Assembly (NCBI RefSeq): GCF_020524495.1
Contig: NZ_JAIVLB010000032.1
Location: forward strand, 1 to 33,098
Direction of reading: 5' to 3'
DNA from: Bacillus stratosphericus
GTDB taxonomy: Bacteria; Bacillota; Bacilli; Bacillales; Bacillaceae
DNA: 33,098 nt
Position numbers and translations under genes: made by a program. The notes under the pieces are model-generated. The model saw only the letters and a list, made by a program, of their open reading frames with translations, made no database searches and was not told the origin of the DNA. Shown one piece after another: positions 7,453-14,143 of the stretch (the first letter of the stretch is position 1; each line of letters starts with the position of its first letter).

Positions 7453-8031
7453 CTAATGCAGCTTTTTAGGATTCTTTTGAGTTTGTTCTTTGTTTATTTC
7501 CTCGAATATATTGCTTTGATTATTTTGTTGGTGGATCGAATTCATGTTCGGGGAATTAAATATTTTCTTAAAATCTCCAACAGTTAAAGGCTTTGCATCA
7601 TCTTTTAGTTCATATCCTAACTGTCCATTTGGTTCTAAAGTAGCGTTCTTTACATTGTTAATATTAGAAATTCCAAGAAGTCTTAATCGCATTTCAAGCT
7701 GATCAACTGTTAGCCGCATTTTCTTTAAAGTATCTACCTTGAGTTGCCCATCCTCTATAACCAGTTTTGCTTTCCCAGTTAAAAATTTTTCAACCCAATT
7801 GGCTTTTATTTGAAACCATTCCATTAAAACTAAGGCGATAGTAAAAATACCAGCAGTTGTAATAGTTTTCCATAAGCTGGTTTCCGTAATTGGCTGAACG
7901 ATAATTGTCCCGATTGAAATCATGACCACAGTTTGGGCTAAAGTCATTTGTGCAATTGATTTTCTTCCTGAAATCCTCAAGAGAAGGATGCCAGACACAA
8001 TTAAAATTAATGCTTGCCATGCAAAATTCAT
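7453..8031 (-). CDS. DUF421 (YetF-like) membrane protein
   Basis: A 192-residue protein starting at ATG 8031 with AGGTGATG upstream. Three membrane segments are visible at about residues 3-20, 30-50 and 58-75, with the family signature [21 protein letters not shown] cytosolic DUF421 domain follows (residues 85-165: [33 protein letters not shown]). The polar, Gln/Asn-rich tail ([10 protein letters not shown]) is a variable end. YetF-type proteins are widespread in Bacillus, some in germination or spore contexts; the molecular role is not established. It is intact, on the minus strand between phage remnants, and may be a resident gene flanking the prophage. Confidence 0.8.
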   Translation of the reverse strand: MNFAWQALILIVSGILLLRISGRKSIAQMTLAQTVVMISIGTIIVQPITETSLWKTITTAGIFTIALVLMEWFQIKANWVEKFLTGKAKLVIEDGQLKVDTLKKMRLTVDQLEMRLRLLGISNINNVKNATLEPNGQLGYELKDDAKPLTVGDFKKIFNSPNMNSIHQQNNQSNIFEEINKEQTQKNPKKLH

Positions 8032-8100
8032 TTCATCACCTATTTTTTCTCTTTTTTGTAGTTTTCCTTAGGATAAAAAGTATTATTCATAAAACAATCA

Positions 8101-8339
8101 TGGCATAAACTGAACGTTGTTCCGGATTGTTGATGATCAATTATATGTCATTGGTGGACGTAACTACGCTTATAGTATGGGTCATCTTTCTGTAAAAAGA
8201 GATCAATGATGTTCTAAATTGGTACAAAGAAAGAAGCTTTGGAATCGGAATGAACTTCTATGGAATCAATGACGAACACAATCAAGGACCCTTCACAAGT
8301 AAAAAAGATTACGTGGTGTACGATATCAAGCAATACTGA
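8101..8339 (+). pseudogene. Unidentified gene remnant
   Basis: Three frames carry continuous coding-like sequence: WHKLNVVPD, then IVDDQLYVIGGRNYAYSMGH with LSVKRD, then from 8208 DVLNWYKERSFGIGMNFYG and INDEHNQGPFTSKKDYVVYDIKQY ending at TGA 8337-8339. A good terminator follows at once, so this was a real 3' end. The H-x-K...IGGRN arrangement is faintly like a phospholipase-D HKD motif, but this is too weak to assign. Confidence 0.35.
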
Positions 8340-8357
8340 TAATAGATCAGCAGCTTC

Positions 8358-8398
8358 AACTTGTAGAGAAACCTATGTTTTTCTACAAGTTTTTTTAT
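8358..8398 (+). terminator. Intrinsic terminator
   Basis: AACTTGTAGA (8358-8367) pairs perfectly with TCTACAAGTT (8382-8391), followed by a T run. It closes the remnant gene and isolates the flagellin promoter from upstream transcription. Confidence 0.85.
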
Positions 8399-8465
8399 TT
8401 TTACATAATTATTAAAATAAAGGATTAATGGCATAAAAAAATAAGATGTTTTTAAAAAAATCTGC

Positions 8466-8492
8466 TAAACATCCTATAACTATATCCGATAT
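8466..8492 (+). promoter_or_regulatory. Sigma-D promoter of the flagellin gene
   Basis: TAAA at 8466-8469, a 15-base spacer and TCCGATAT at 8485-8492 match the SigD consensus TAAA-N15-GCCGATAT at all but one or two positions. This is the promoter class used for hag in B. subtilis. Transcription would start about 8500, giving a leader of roughly 85 bases. Confidence 0.9.
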
Positions 8493-8536
8493 TAGAATTG
8501 TCAGGGTTGATAAGCCCTAGAATAAAGGACTTTTTT

Positions 8537-8574
8537 CAGACAAGGACGTCTGTCAGGTCCCACATACATGGAGG
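8537..8574 (+). promoter_or_regulatory. CsrA binding sites in the flagellin leader
   Basis: CAGAC (8537-8541) and GTCTG (8548-8552) form a hairpin that presents AAGGAC in its loop, a typical CsrA site with GGA exposed. A second GGA lies in the Shine-Dalgarno sequence ACATGGAGG (8566-8574). Two such sites, one upstream hairpin and one over the ribosome site, are the arrangement by which CsrA represses hag translation in B. subtilis until FliW relieves it. The sites are seen; the regulation is inferred by homology. Confidence 0.7.
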
Positions 8575-8583
8575 TAATAAGAA

Positions 8584-9402
8584 ATGAGAATTAACCACAA
8601 TATCGCAGCACTTAACACATTAAACCGTTTATCTGCAAACAACGGTGCTAGCCAAAAAAACATGGAGAAGCTTTCTTCTGGTCTTCGTATTAACCGTGCA
8701 GGAGATGACGCCGCAGGTCTTGCGATCTCTGAAAAAATGCGTGGACAAATCCGCGGTTTAGATATGGCATCTAAAAACGCACAAGATGGTATCTCTCTTA
8801 TCCAAACAGCCGAGGGTGCATTAACGGAAACACATGCGATCCTTCAACGTATGCGTGAACTAACTGTTCAAGCAGGTAACACTGGTACTCAACAAGCTGA
8901 GGATTTAACAGCCATTCAAGATGAAATTAATGCACTTGTTGATGAGATCGATGGGATTTCTAAGCGTACAGCATTTAACGGAAAAAACCTTTTAGATGGT
9001 ACTGAAGGAGCATTTAAATTCCAGATTGGTGCTAACGCAAATCAAAATATCGATGTCACTATTGCTGACATGGGAAAAACTGCTTTAGGCGTAGATGCTA
9101 TTAAAGTTGATGATCCCGCTTTCGATTTTGACGCAGAAATCGTAAAAATTGATGCAGCAATCACGAGTGTGTCTTCACAACGTTCTCAACTTGGTGCGGT
9201 TCAAAACCGTCTAGAGCACACAATCAACAACCTTGGTGCTTCTTCTGAAAACTTAACAGCGGCTGAGTCTCGTATCCGTGACGTTGACATGGCGAAAGAA
9301 ATGAGTGAGTTCACGAAGAACAACATTCTTTCTCAAGCTTCTCAAGCTATGCTTGCACAAGCGAACCAACAGCCACAAAACGTACTTCAATTACTACGTT
9401 AA
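8584..9402 (+). CDS. hag: Flagellin
   Basis: A 272-residue flagellin starting at ATG 8584 after GGAGG. Residues 1-140 are the conserved N-terminal D0/D1 helices (MRINHNIAALNTLNRLSANN, LSSGLRINRAGDDAAGLAIS, with QRMRELTVQA following). Residues about 190-272 are the C-terminal helices (SQRSQLGAVQNRLEHTINNL, then AESRIRDVDMAKEMSEFTK, ending NVLQLLR). The central region (about 145-185) is very short, so the variable D2/D3 domains are essentially absent; B. subtilis Hag has about 304 residues. It polymerises into the flagellar filament after type III export. Promoter, CsrA leader and terminator make it a complete monocistronic unit. No other flagellar gene (fliD, csrA, fliW) is near, so it may be the main hag moved or a second copy. 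Confidence 0.95.
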   Translation: MRINHNIAALNTLNRLSANNGASQKNMEKLSSGLRINRAGDDAAGLAISEKMRGQIRGLDMASKNAQDGISLIQTAEGALTETHAILQRMRELTVQAGNTGTQQAEDLTAIQDEINALVDEIDGISKRTAFNGKNLLDGTEGAFKFQIGANANQNIDVTIADMGKTALGVDAIKVDDPAFDFDAEIVKIDAAITSVSSQRSQLGAVQNRLEHTINNLGASSENLTAAESRIRDVDMAKEMSEFTKNNILSQASQAMLAQANQQPQNVLQLLR

Positions 9403-9408
9403 TTAACC

Positions 9409-9440
9409 AAAAGCCCCTAATTGCAGGGGGCTTTTTTTTC
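9409..9440 (+). terminator. Terminator of hag
   Basis: AAAAGCCCC (9409-9417) pairs with GGGGGCTTTT (9426-9435), followed by more T. A strong rho-independent terminator six bases after the flagellin stop. Confidence 0.9.
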
Positions 9441-9510
9441 ATGTCATTTTGAGTGCAGTAGGCCTGTGTAATTGAAAGTCCGGGACAGCTTCTTGGAAAG
9501 AAGAGTGATT

Positions 9511-9935
9511 TCATTCAACGTTCTCTCTATCCCATTGACGCCACCAACGAGCGGATTCGCCAAAGGGATCAGCCTGAATTATATCATGTAGCGTCAAATT
9601 GGGGATTTTGCTTTCCTCCTTTTAACTCGACTTCTTCCCATGCCATAGCAGCAATCGAACAAAGCCAGCAGCCAGGCTCAATGGCGTGCTGCATTGTTGT
9701 AAGGTGTTTCTTTCAAACGATAAATGCTTATTTTCTTGTGCTTGTTTCAGCATACGCTCAAGTGTTTGTGCCTCAAGAGCTGCTTTGGTCATTCCCTGCC
9801 CATGAATGGGATCTCATGTACACCAGGCATCGCCCATCATAAACCACTTAGCCAATCCCGCTTTTGTTCGTAGTAATTTATCACACAAGAAGGTATGGGC
9901 AGCAGTTTCTGAATTGAGATGAAAAGCCGATAAAT
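9511..9935 (-). pseudogene. FAD-dependent monooxygenase / halogenase-like oxidoreductase, C-terminal remnant
   Basis: On the minus strand the pieces read KAGLAKWFMMGDAWCT, stop, DPIHGQGMTKAALEAQTLER, then across a frame change EEVELKGGKQNPQFDA, another stop, and IIQADPFGESARWWRQWDRE to a final stop at 9511. The GDA-x-x-x-x-x-P-x-x-GQGMT-x-AALEA pattern is the C-terminal FAD-binding motif of flavoprotein monooxygenases. The N-terminal Rossmann half is missing. At least two stops and two frame changes make it non-functional. Confidence 0.6.
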
Positions 9936-9945
9936 ACAATGAGGA

Positions 9946-10258
9946 GGTAGGGAAAGTGGATACTACAGAGTATTGTGACAGTTGCACCTTATATCATGCA
10001 GGTATTAAAGAATGAATTAACGATAAGTGATTGATCGAGGAAAAATTCTTGCTGTATTTGCCACCGAAAGATGTCGATTTTCAAATACGAGCAGGTGAAC
10101 CAATAAAACCAGGTGTGCACTCGCTTTAGGGTTTCCGATCAAAAATCAATTAGAGCTTGAAGTGTATACGGAGTCATTGAATGCCATCATTCATAGTATT
10201 CAAGAAAAGGTGTATGTCAACGTAAAAAACGAATCTAAAGAGGGTTCGTTTTTTACGT
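9946..10258 (+). pseudogene. Unrecognised degenerate gene
   Basis: AGGAGG is followed by GTG at 9957 and a 19-residue frame (DTTEYCDSCTLYHAGIKE), then a stop. Further pieces in other frames (LPPKDVDFQIRAGEPIKPG, then FPIKNQLELEVYTESLNAII with HSIQEKVYV) reach the terminator at 10219. The presence of a start site and terminator suggests a former gene, but I cannot name it. Confidence 0.3.
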
Positions 10259-10259
10259 T
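10219..10259. terminator. Bidirectional terminator
   Basis: AACGTAAAAAACGAA (10219-10233) and TTCGTTTTTTACGTT (10245-10259) form a perfect 15-bp stem with an 11-base loop. A and T runs inside the arms allow termination in both directions; it separates the relic on the plus strand from the DUF5412 gene on the minus strand. Confidence 0.85.
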
Positions 10260-10265
10260 GGTAAC

Positions 10266-10637
10266 TTATTTTCTAGTTTTTTTGTCAAAGCGATAATCAT
10301 ACGTTTCTCCTTTGACAACATTTAAAAGCTCGTGTCCAATTTGAACAAGCTGTGCATTTTTCCATTTGATGAGAGGGTCTTTATCAGGGTATTTCCAGTA
10401 AATTGTTTTCTTTCGATGGGTCAATTTGTTTTCGATTTCTGCTCTTACTGCATTCTCCTTTAGTTTTCCTCCACTATGTCGATAGGTGTTAATGATATAT
10501 GTTCCATCGGGTGATGACATAGAGCGGATATATGTTCCGTGAGACACTCCTTGAAGAGAGAAGCATTTCCAATAAATGATTCCGGCGAAGCTAAGGAATA
10601 AGATGACAAGGATAATGGTGGTTTTCTTTTTAGACAT
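10266..10637 (-). CDS. DUF5412 family membrane-anchored protein
   Basis: A 123-residue protein; I choose ATG 10637 because CTGGAGGAATTC lies directly upstream, rather than a start 25 codons earlier. One N-terminal membrane segment (residues 6-24, TTIILVILFLSFAGIIYW) is followed by an extracytoplasmic domain with SPDGTYIINTYRHSGG, AVRAEIENKLT, KTIYWKYP and a C-terminal YDYRFD. This SPDG...GG...VR-E...IYW-Y...YDYR pattern is that of DUF5412, a Bacillus family of unknown function. It is intact and ends at the bidirectional terminator. Confidence 0.7.
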   Translation of the reverse strand: MSKKKTTIILVILFLSFAGIIYWKCFSLQGVSHGTYIRSMSSPDGTYIINTYRHSGGKLKENAVRAEIENKLTHRKKTIYWKYPDKDPLIKWKNAQLVQIGHELLNVVKGETYDYRFDKKTRK

Positions 10638-10805
10638 GAATTCCTCCAGATGTAGATCACAATTTCTAATATATGAGAGAATACAAAAAGATTCATATAG
10701 TGCAAAAGTCAATTATCGGTCATTTTTTCTCAAAATTCAACAGAAAGCCGAAAAGATAAGGAAAATTTAAGGATGTCTTCAGGTGGGAGGATGATCCGAA
10801 AACAC

Positions 10806-10834
10806 TTTACAAAAGAATTTAGGATCAGTAGACT
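10806..10834 (+). promoter_or_regulatory. Possible sigma-A promoter for the PGA hydrolase
   Basis: TTTACA (10806-10811), a 17-base spacer and TAGACT (10829-10834). The -10 is a weak match; the position, about 30 bases before the start codon, is suitable. Confidence 0.3.
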
Positions 10835-10865
10835 TATGCTCATATAGAGAAATGGGGAAGGTGGA

Positions 10866-11489
10866 ATGACGCCAATCATCGATACGTATCAAAATTATGA
10901 AGAGCTTTCCGCTCATGAAAGAAAAGGGATCGACTATCAAATTCTTCACAAGCGGAAAGGTGATCAGCTTCTGGTCTTGTCCCCTCATGGTGGAGGGATT
11001 GAATCTGGTGTGAGTGAGCTGATTCATGAATTAACAAGCAATTATTCTATGTATTTATTCGAGGGGCTTAAAGTGAAAGGCAACCAAGTTCTTCATATTA
11101 CGAGCACACGTTTTGATGAGCCGATTTGTCTTTCTCACGTGCATACACATCATTATACGTTTGCCCTCCACGGCTATGGGGAAACAGACGTGCATCAAAC
11201 ATTAGTAGGCGGAACAGATAGAGAAAGGGCTGCAGAAACAGTGAAACGTTTAAGATGGAATGGCTTTCAAGCCTTGCTGCAATCTGAAGCTGATCGCTTT
11301 TCAGGAACACATCCTCATAATATTAATAATCAATGTCTGACAGGAAAAAGTGTACAAATTGAAATCAGTCAAGCTCAGAGAAGAGCATTCTTTGATGACT
11401 TTAGGCGGCGTCATAGGTGTAAAACACAAAATGATCAATTTTATAAATACACAAACGTGCTGAAACAAGTATTAAACCTTTATGAATAA
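10866..11489 (+). CDS. Poly-gamma-glutamate hydrolase family protein (PghP-like)
   Basis: A 207-residue protein starting at ATG 10866 with GGAAGGTGGA immediately upstream. It has the family landmarks: SPHGGGIESG (His41, Glu46), TRFDEP (residues 81-86), a His-rich stretch SHVHTHHYTFALHGYG (His91-His102) and a C-terminal CLTGKSVQIEISQAQRR. The family (DUF867) is a zinc amidohydrolase related to carboxypeptidases; PghP of phage phiNIT1 cuts the capsule polymer gamma-PGA to let the phage reach the cell, and Bacillus chromosomes carry several homologues. Length matches PghP (about 208). No signal peptide is present, which fits a phage lysate enzyme. It stands alone between DUF5412 and the metallopeptidase, convergent with the latter. 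Confidence 0.85.
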   Translation: MTPIIDTYQNYEELSAHERKGIDYQILHKRKGDQLLVLSPHGGGIESGVSELIHELTSNYSMYLFEGLKVKGNQVLHITSTRFDEPICLSHVHTHHYTFALHGYGETDVHQTLVGGTDRERAAETVKRLRWNGFQALLQSEADRFSGTHPHNINNQCLTGKSVQIEISQAQRRAFFDDFRRRHRCKTQNDQFYKYTNVLKQVLNLYE

Positions 11490-11499
11490 ACCTCTGAAG

Positions 11500-12051
11500 T
11501 CATGTGTGCAGATAAACGCCTTCTTTTTCCGCAACCATCTCCGCTTTCATTAAATAAGAAGTAAACTGCTTTTGAAATCGAATACCTGCTTTTCGCTGCT
11601 CAAATAAGGCAAGCCGTTTTTCAGCGAAAGCCCAAGTTACGTGAAATGTTTGAGCGATTTGCAAAATGGCTTGCTGGCGAAGATTTGGAAGCTTCATTTG
11701 CAAAAGCAAAAAGGTTGGCACACAAAAGTGATACATGAATTGTTTGGCCTGAAACTCTTGTAGTTCTCGAAAGAGCTTGTGCATCTTAAAGTGATTGCCT
11801 GTATGCTTCAGCACATGACAAAGCTCGTGGGCAAAATCCTGCCACTGTTCTTCTGGTGATAGGGATCTGTTTAAAATAATACTGTAAAGACCTTGATGTT
11901 TGATCATCATGCTGCCGGTATCCTCATAGTGAATCCACACATTAAATTCAGATGCAATCTTTTGCATATCCACATAGGCAGGACCACTTATTTGTAGTTG
12001 AGAGTATAACCGTTGAATATCTTCTTCTAAATGGGTTAAAAAACCAGTCAT
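11500..12051 (-). CDS. ImmA/IrrE family metallopeptidase, XkdA-like
   Basis: A 183-residue protein starting at ATG 12051 (TGGAGG seven bases upstream). The zinc motif HELCH is at residues 75-79 in EQWQDFAHELCHVLKH, with Glu99 (LQEFQAKQF) as the probable third ligand; a helical, basic C-terminus follows (residues 130-183). Proteins of this family cleave phage or ICE repressors after a signal (ImmA in ICEBs1). The layout and the EQWQDF-HELCHVL-H-GN, FRELQE-QA-x-FMYHFCVPTF segments are like XkdA, the first gene of PBSX, which is also on the minus strand. An SOS-box-like sequence lies just upstream. The cognate repressor gene is missing; the target here is unknown. Confidence 0.8.
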   Translation of the reverse strand: MTGFLTHLEEDIQRLYSQLQISGPAYVDMQKIASEFNVWIHYEDTGSMMIKHQGLYSIILNRSLSPEEQWQDFAHELCHVLKHTGNHFKMHKLFRELQEFQAKQFMYHFCVPTFLLLQMKLPNLRQQAILQIAQTFHVTWAFAEKRLALFEQRKAGIRFQKQFTSYLMKAEMVAEKEGVYLHT

Positions 12052-12066
12052 AAAAAAACCTCCATA

Positions 12067-12080
12067 AAAACGTATGTTCT
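12067..12080 (-). promoter_or_regulatory. LexA (SOS) box-like sequence upstream of the metallopeptidase
   Basis: On the minus strand AGAACATACGTTTT differs from the Bacillus LexA consensus CGAAC-RNRY-GTTYC only in its first and last base. It lies 16-29 bases upstream of the start codon, where repressor binding would block transcription. PBSX and many Bacillus prophages are induced by DNA damage, so the site makes sense in this context. Confidence 0.45.
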
Positions 12081-12327
12081 ATTTTTGGCGTAAAAGAAAA
12101 GTCCATATAGGACTAAATAGCTAATTAAGCTATCGCTTATTTTTTGTATCGGTTTATTTTTAACAATTTTAACATGAAATCAAAGAAAAATGGAACGATC
12201 TCCTGTTTTTTCTTTATTTTTCATTATGAAAGGTGAAATTTTACCAAAACAAACAAAATGTTTCTTATGAATGCAACCGATTGATCAGAAAAATCAATCA
12301 TCAATCTAGCAAAAGGGAGTGAAGAAC
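12081..12327. other. Intergenic region at the probable PBSX deletion junction
   Basis: No gene is visible. The stretch is AT-rich and contains an inverted repeat GATTGAT/ATCAATC around 12281-12301. It lies between the XkdA-like gene (leftmost in PBSX) and the amidase relic (rightmost in PBSX), so a deletion of the intervening prophage would have its scar here. Confidence 0.35.
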
Positions 12328-12904
12328 ATGTTATTTCAGTTGTAAATGGGAACCGGCCAGGATACGCCATGGTATGTGACGGTGCATAACACAGCAAATA
12401 CATCAAAGGGAGCTGATGAGAAAAGTCATGCGGCATATGTCAAACGGGGAACGACCGAGGTGAGCTGACATTTAACAATGGATGATTGTGAAATCAGCAA
12501 TTGCCTTTAAATGAAATGGCTGGCGTGAAGGGGACGGTCATGGAAATGGTAAGCGGAAATCGATCGCAATTGAAATTTTGTGAAAATGAAGATGGGAACT
12601 TTCAGCAGGCCGTCATACATGCTCAATGGCTCATTCAAAAGCTATTAAGAGAGCATCACATTCCACTAATAAATGTGGTGAAACATCAGCATAGGTCTGG
12701 AAAAACATGTCCACGCCTGCTTCTAACTACATGGGATCATTTTTCTCAACATTGTTCAAAATGAAGAAAAGAACAAGTATGTGTTGCCGGATGGGATTTT
12801 ACGAAGGGAAAGCACCGCGTTTTCAGCTGATGAATGGTTTGACAAATGAAAGGGTGTACGGTCCTAAAATAAAGGAAAAGCTACTTGAGCTATTAAATAA
12901 GTGA
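12328..12904 (+). pseudogene. xlyA: N-acetylmuramoyl-L-alanine amidase relic (XlyA position)
   Basis: After GGGAGTGAAGAAC the ATG at 12328 opens frames that join as VVNGNRPGYAM, PWYVTVHNTANTSKGAD, KSHAAYVKRGTTEVS, stop, then PLNEMA, GNRSQ, CENEDGNFQQAVIHAQWLIQ, REHHIPLINVVKHQHRSGKT, CPRLLLTTWDHF and, at the end, VYGPKIKEKLLELLNK. These are the Amidase_2 domain (VHNTAN, ICENEDGNF, VVKHQH-x-SGK-CPR) and the end of a peptidoglycan-binding domain. Several frameshifts and stops inactivate it. Its 3' end overlaps the stop of spoIISC on the other strand; in B. subtilis 168 the PBSX gene xlyA is likewise the gene next to spoIIS, hence the name. Confidence 0.75.
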
Positions 12905-13024
12905 GTTTTTCTGTTTGAATGATTGAATGACTGCTTCACTTTTTTCGTTTAATCGATGAAAATAAGGGGACGGCTGAAATTCAGCAAACTGAACATATCT
13001 CAATTGTTTGATTTTCTTTTTCAT
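12893..13024 (-). CDS. spoIISC: SpoIISC antitoxin
   Basis: A 43-residue basic protein starting at ATG 13024 with GAGGTG five bases upstream: MKKKIKQLRYVQFAEFQPSP, then YFHRLNEKSEAVIQSFKQKN and SLI. Size, charge, the R-Y-x-Q-F pattern and position downstream of spoIISB fit SpoIISC, the second small antitoxin of the B. subtilis SpoIIS system. Its stop overlaps the tail of the amidase relic. A strong hairpin separates it from spoIISB, so it may be transcribed or translated at a different level. I am fairly sure from order and pattern; I could not align it. Confidence 0.75.
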   Translation of the reverse strand: MKKKIKQLRYVQFAEFQPSPYFHRLNEKSEAVIQSFKQKNSLI

Positions 13025-13088
13025 TTTGGCACCTCAATCGTTGCAGCATATGATCTTTTTGTATGCGATTATATGAGAAAATGGAATC

Positions 13089-13114
13089 AGGACGCAGATT
13101 TAGTTCTGCGTCCT
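13089..13114 (-). terminator. Hairpin between spoIISB and spoIISC
   Basis: AGGACGCAGA (13089-13098) pairs perfectly with TCTGCGTCCT (13105-13114) around six bases. On the minus strand no U run follows, so termination would be inefficient; it may be an attenuator or a processing/stability element that sets the SpoIISB to SpoIISC ratio. Confidence 0.5.
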
Positions 13115-13123
13115 TTAGTGTGA

Positions 13124-13294
13124 TCAAGCTTTTTTATTTTTATACTCATCCAGGAGCTGTTCATTTTTTTTGAAAATACGCTCTGTATGGGGGCTTACCT
13201 TGTAATCAGCCATACTAATATGCCGCTTCTTTTTTAATATTTTAAAAGGATTTTTCTTGCGGTTGTTGTTATCCCCTTGAAGTGCGTGGTCCAT
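13124..13294 (-). CDS. spoIISB: SpoIISB antitoxin
   Basis: A 56-residue protein, the same length as B. subtilis SpoIISB. I choose ATG 13294 over the in-frame ATG at 13300 because the GGAAGGTG site is better spaced and the sequence then begins M-D-H-A-L-Q, close to M-E-R-A-F-Q of the B. subtilis protein. The conserved part is NPFKILKKKRHISMADYKVS followed by PHTERIFKKNEQLLDEYKNKKA, an intrinsically disordered, highly basic peptide that wraps the acidic cytosolic domain of SpoIISA and neutralises it. The start lies inside the 3' end of spoIISA (26-base overlap), so translation is coupled. Confidence 0.95.
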   Translation of the reverse strand: MDHALQGDNNNRKKNPFKILKKKRHISMADYKVSPHTERIFKKNEQLLDEYKNKKA

Positions 13295-14039
13295 CTTCAT
13301 CACCTTCCTCTTCGTCTGGCAAGATTAGGTCATAAATCGTTGTAAGTGAGGTTATTAATAAATAGTCGAACTCAGTGACAATTTTATCAGAGGTCAGCTT
13401 AATGACAAAGTATGCATCAGCTACTGAAAACGGGATGAGTACCAATTTGCCGAAATCATCGTAATACACTTCCTGCCTGTCAAGCTTCGCCTGAATGAGA
13501 ACTTGCTGATCAAGCGTCCAAAGCAGGTCATCTTTTTGTTCCTGCGTGTCATATGGACAAAGAACCGCTTGAATATTCATTTTTTCGGCAAAAGAATAAA
13601 TCAGCCGTTCAATTCCCTCTATATAAGCTTCTATACTTCCATAATATACATGGATCGGTTCGTTTTTCAATAGGTATTGGTACGTTTTTAGTTTATTGAG
13701 GTAAGAATGAAGGAGATCGTTATTTTGTTCAAGGAGTTGGTGTGTGTCGGTTTCTAGTTCATGATTCCCGAGTTTTTTAATATAGGAGCTGAGAAAAATG
13801 AAAGCATCGGTTAAGGCGAAAAATATAGCAATAATTAAATAATGCATCCAATCGGTGAAGATTGAAGAGGGATCATATGTCCAGTAAATAACAGCACCAG
13901 CTACATAAATCCAATACCACGTTTTACGAATAGCAAACATTTTTTCTTTCACTTTTTGTTCAAAGCGCCATACAGCAAAAACATATACAGCAAGAGCCAC
14001 TAACAAAATCCAGACGGTCAGTTGAAAAAATAATAGCAT
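13269..14039 (-). CDS. spoIISA: SpoIISA toxin
   Basis: A 256-residue protein; the start ATG 14039 (MLLFFQLTVW) is eight bases from GGAG and aligns with the start of the 248-residue B. subtilis SpoIISA. Three membrane segments occupy about residues 2-22, 40-57 and 62-85 (FALTDAFIFLSSYIKKL). The cytosolic domain (about 86-250) has the family blocks NKLKTYQYLLKNEPIHVYYG, KLDRQEVYYDDFGKLVLIPF and KLTSDKIVTEFDYLLITSLT. Its C-terminus is longer and very acidic (DEEEGDEDG). SpoIISA damages the membrane and kills cells during sporulation unless SpoIISB is present. First gene of spoIISA-B-C; pit with its own terminator lies upstream. Confidence 0.97.
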   Translation of the reverse strand: MLLFFQLTVWILLVALAVYVFAVWRFEQKVKEKMFAIRKTWYWIYVAGAVIYWTYDPSSIFTDWMHYLIIAIFFALTDAFIFLSSYIKKLGNHELETDTHQLLEQNNDLLHSYLNKLKTYQYLLKNEPIHVYYGSIEAYIEGIERLIYSFAEKMNIQAVLCPYDTQEQKDDLLWTLDQQVLIQAKLDRQEVYYDDFGKLVLIPFSVADAYFVIKLTSDKIVTEFDYLLITSLTTIYDLILPDEEEGDEDGPRTSRG

Positions 14040-14109
14040 GTCCTTCTCTCCCATAGACAGATGAATACTTGATTACTTCTATAGGTATGTTTGGAAAACC
14101 TGCTTCATG

Positions 14110-14139
14110 AAAAAAAACTGCCTTTAAGAACAGGCAGTT
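14110..14139 (-). terminator. Terminator of ykaA-pit
   Basis: Read on the minus strand, AACTGCCT and AGGCAGTT (14116-14123 and 14132-14139 on the plus strand) form an 8-bp stem followed by a run of T, four bases after the pit stop. It separates pit from the spoIIS operon. Confidence 0.85.
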
Positions 14140-14143
14140 TGTA

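Noticed and set aside
7399-7587. A 62-aa plus-strand frame (MKGKSDRWIAQHMDIS...)
   Set aside because: It runs antisense to the C-terminus of the DUF421 gene, has no ribosome site and an odd hydrophobic composition caused by the opposite strand.
12501-12764. An intact small amidase-like gene of 87 aa
   Set aside because: It is only the middle part of the amidase; the N-terminal zinc-binding part and C-terminal repeats lie in other frames, so it is a pseudogene fragment.
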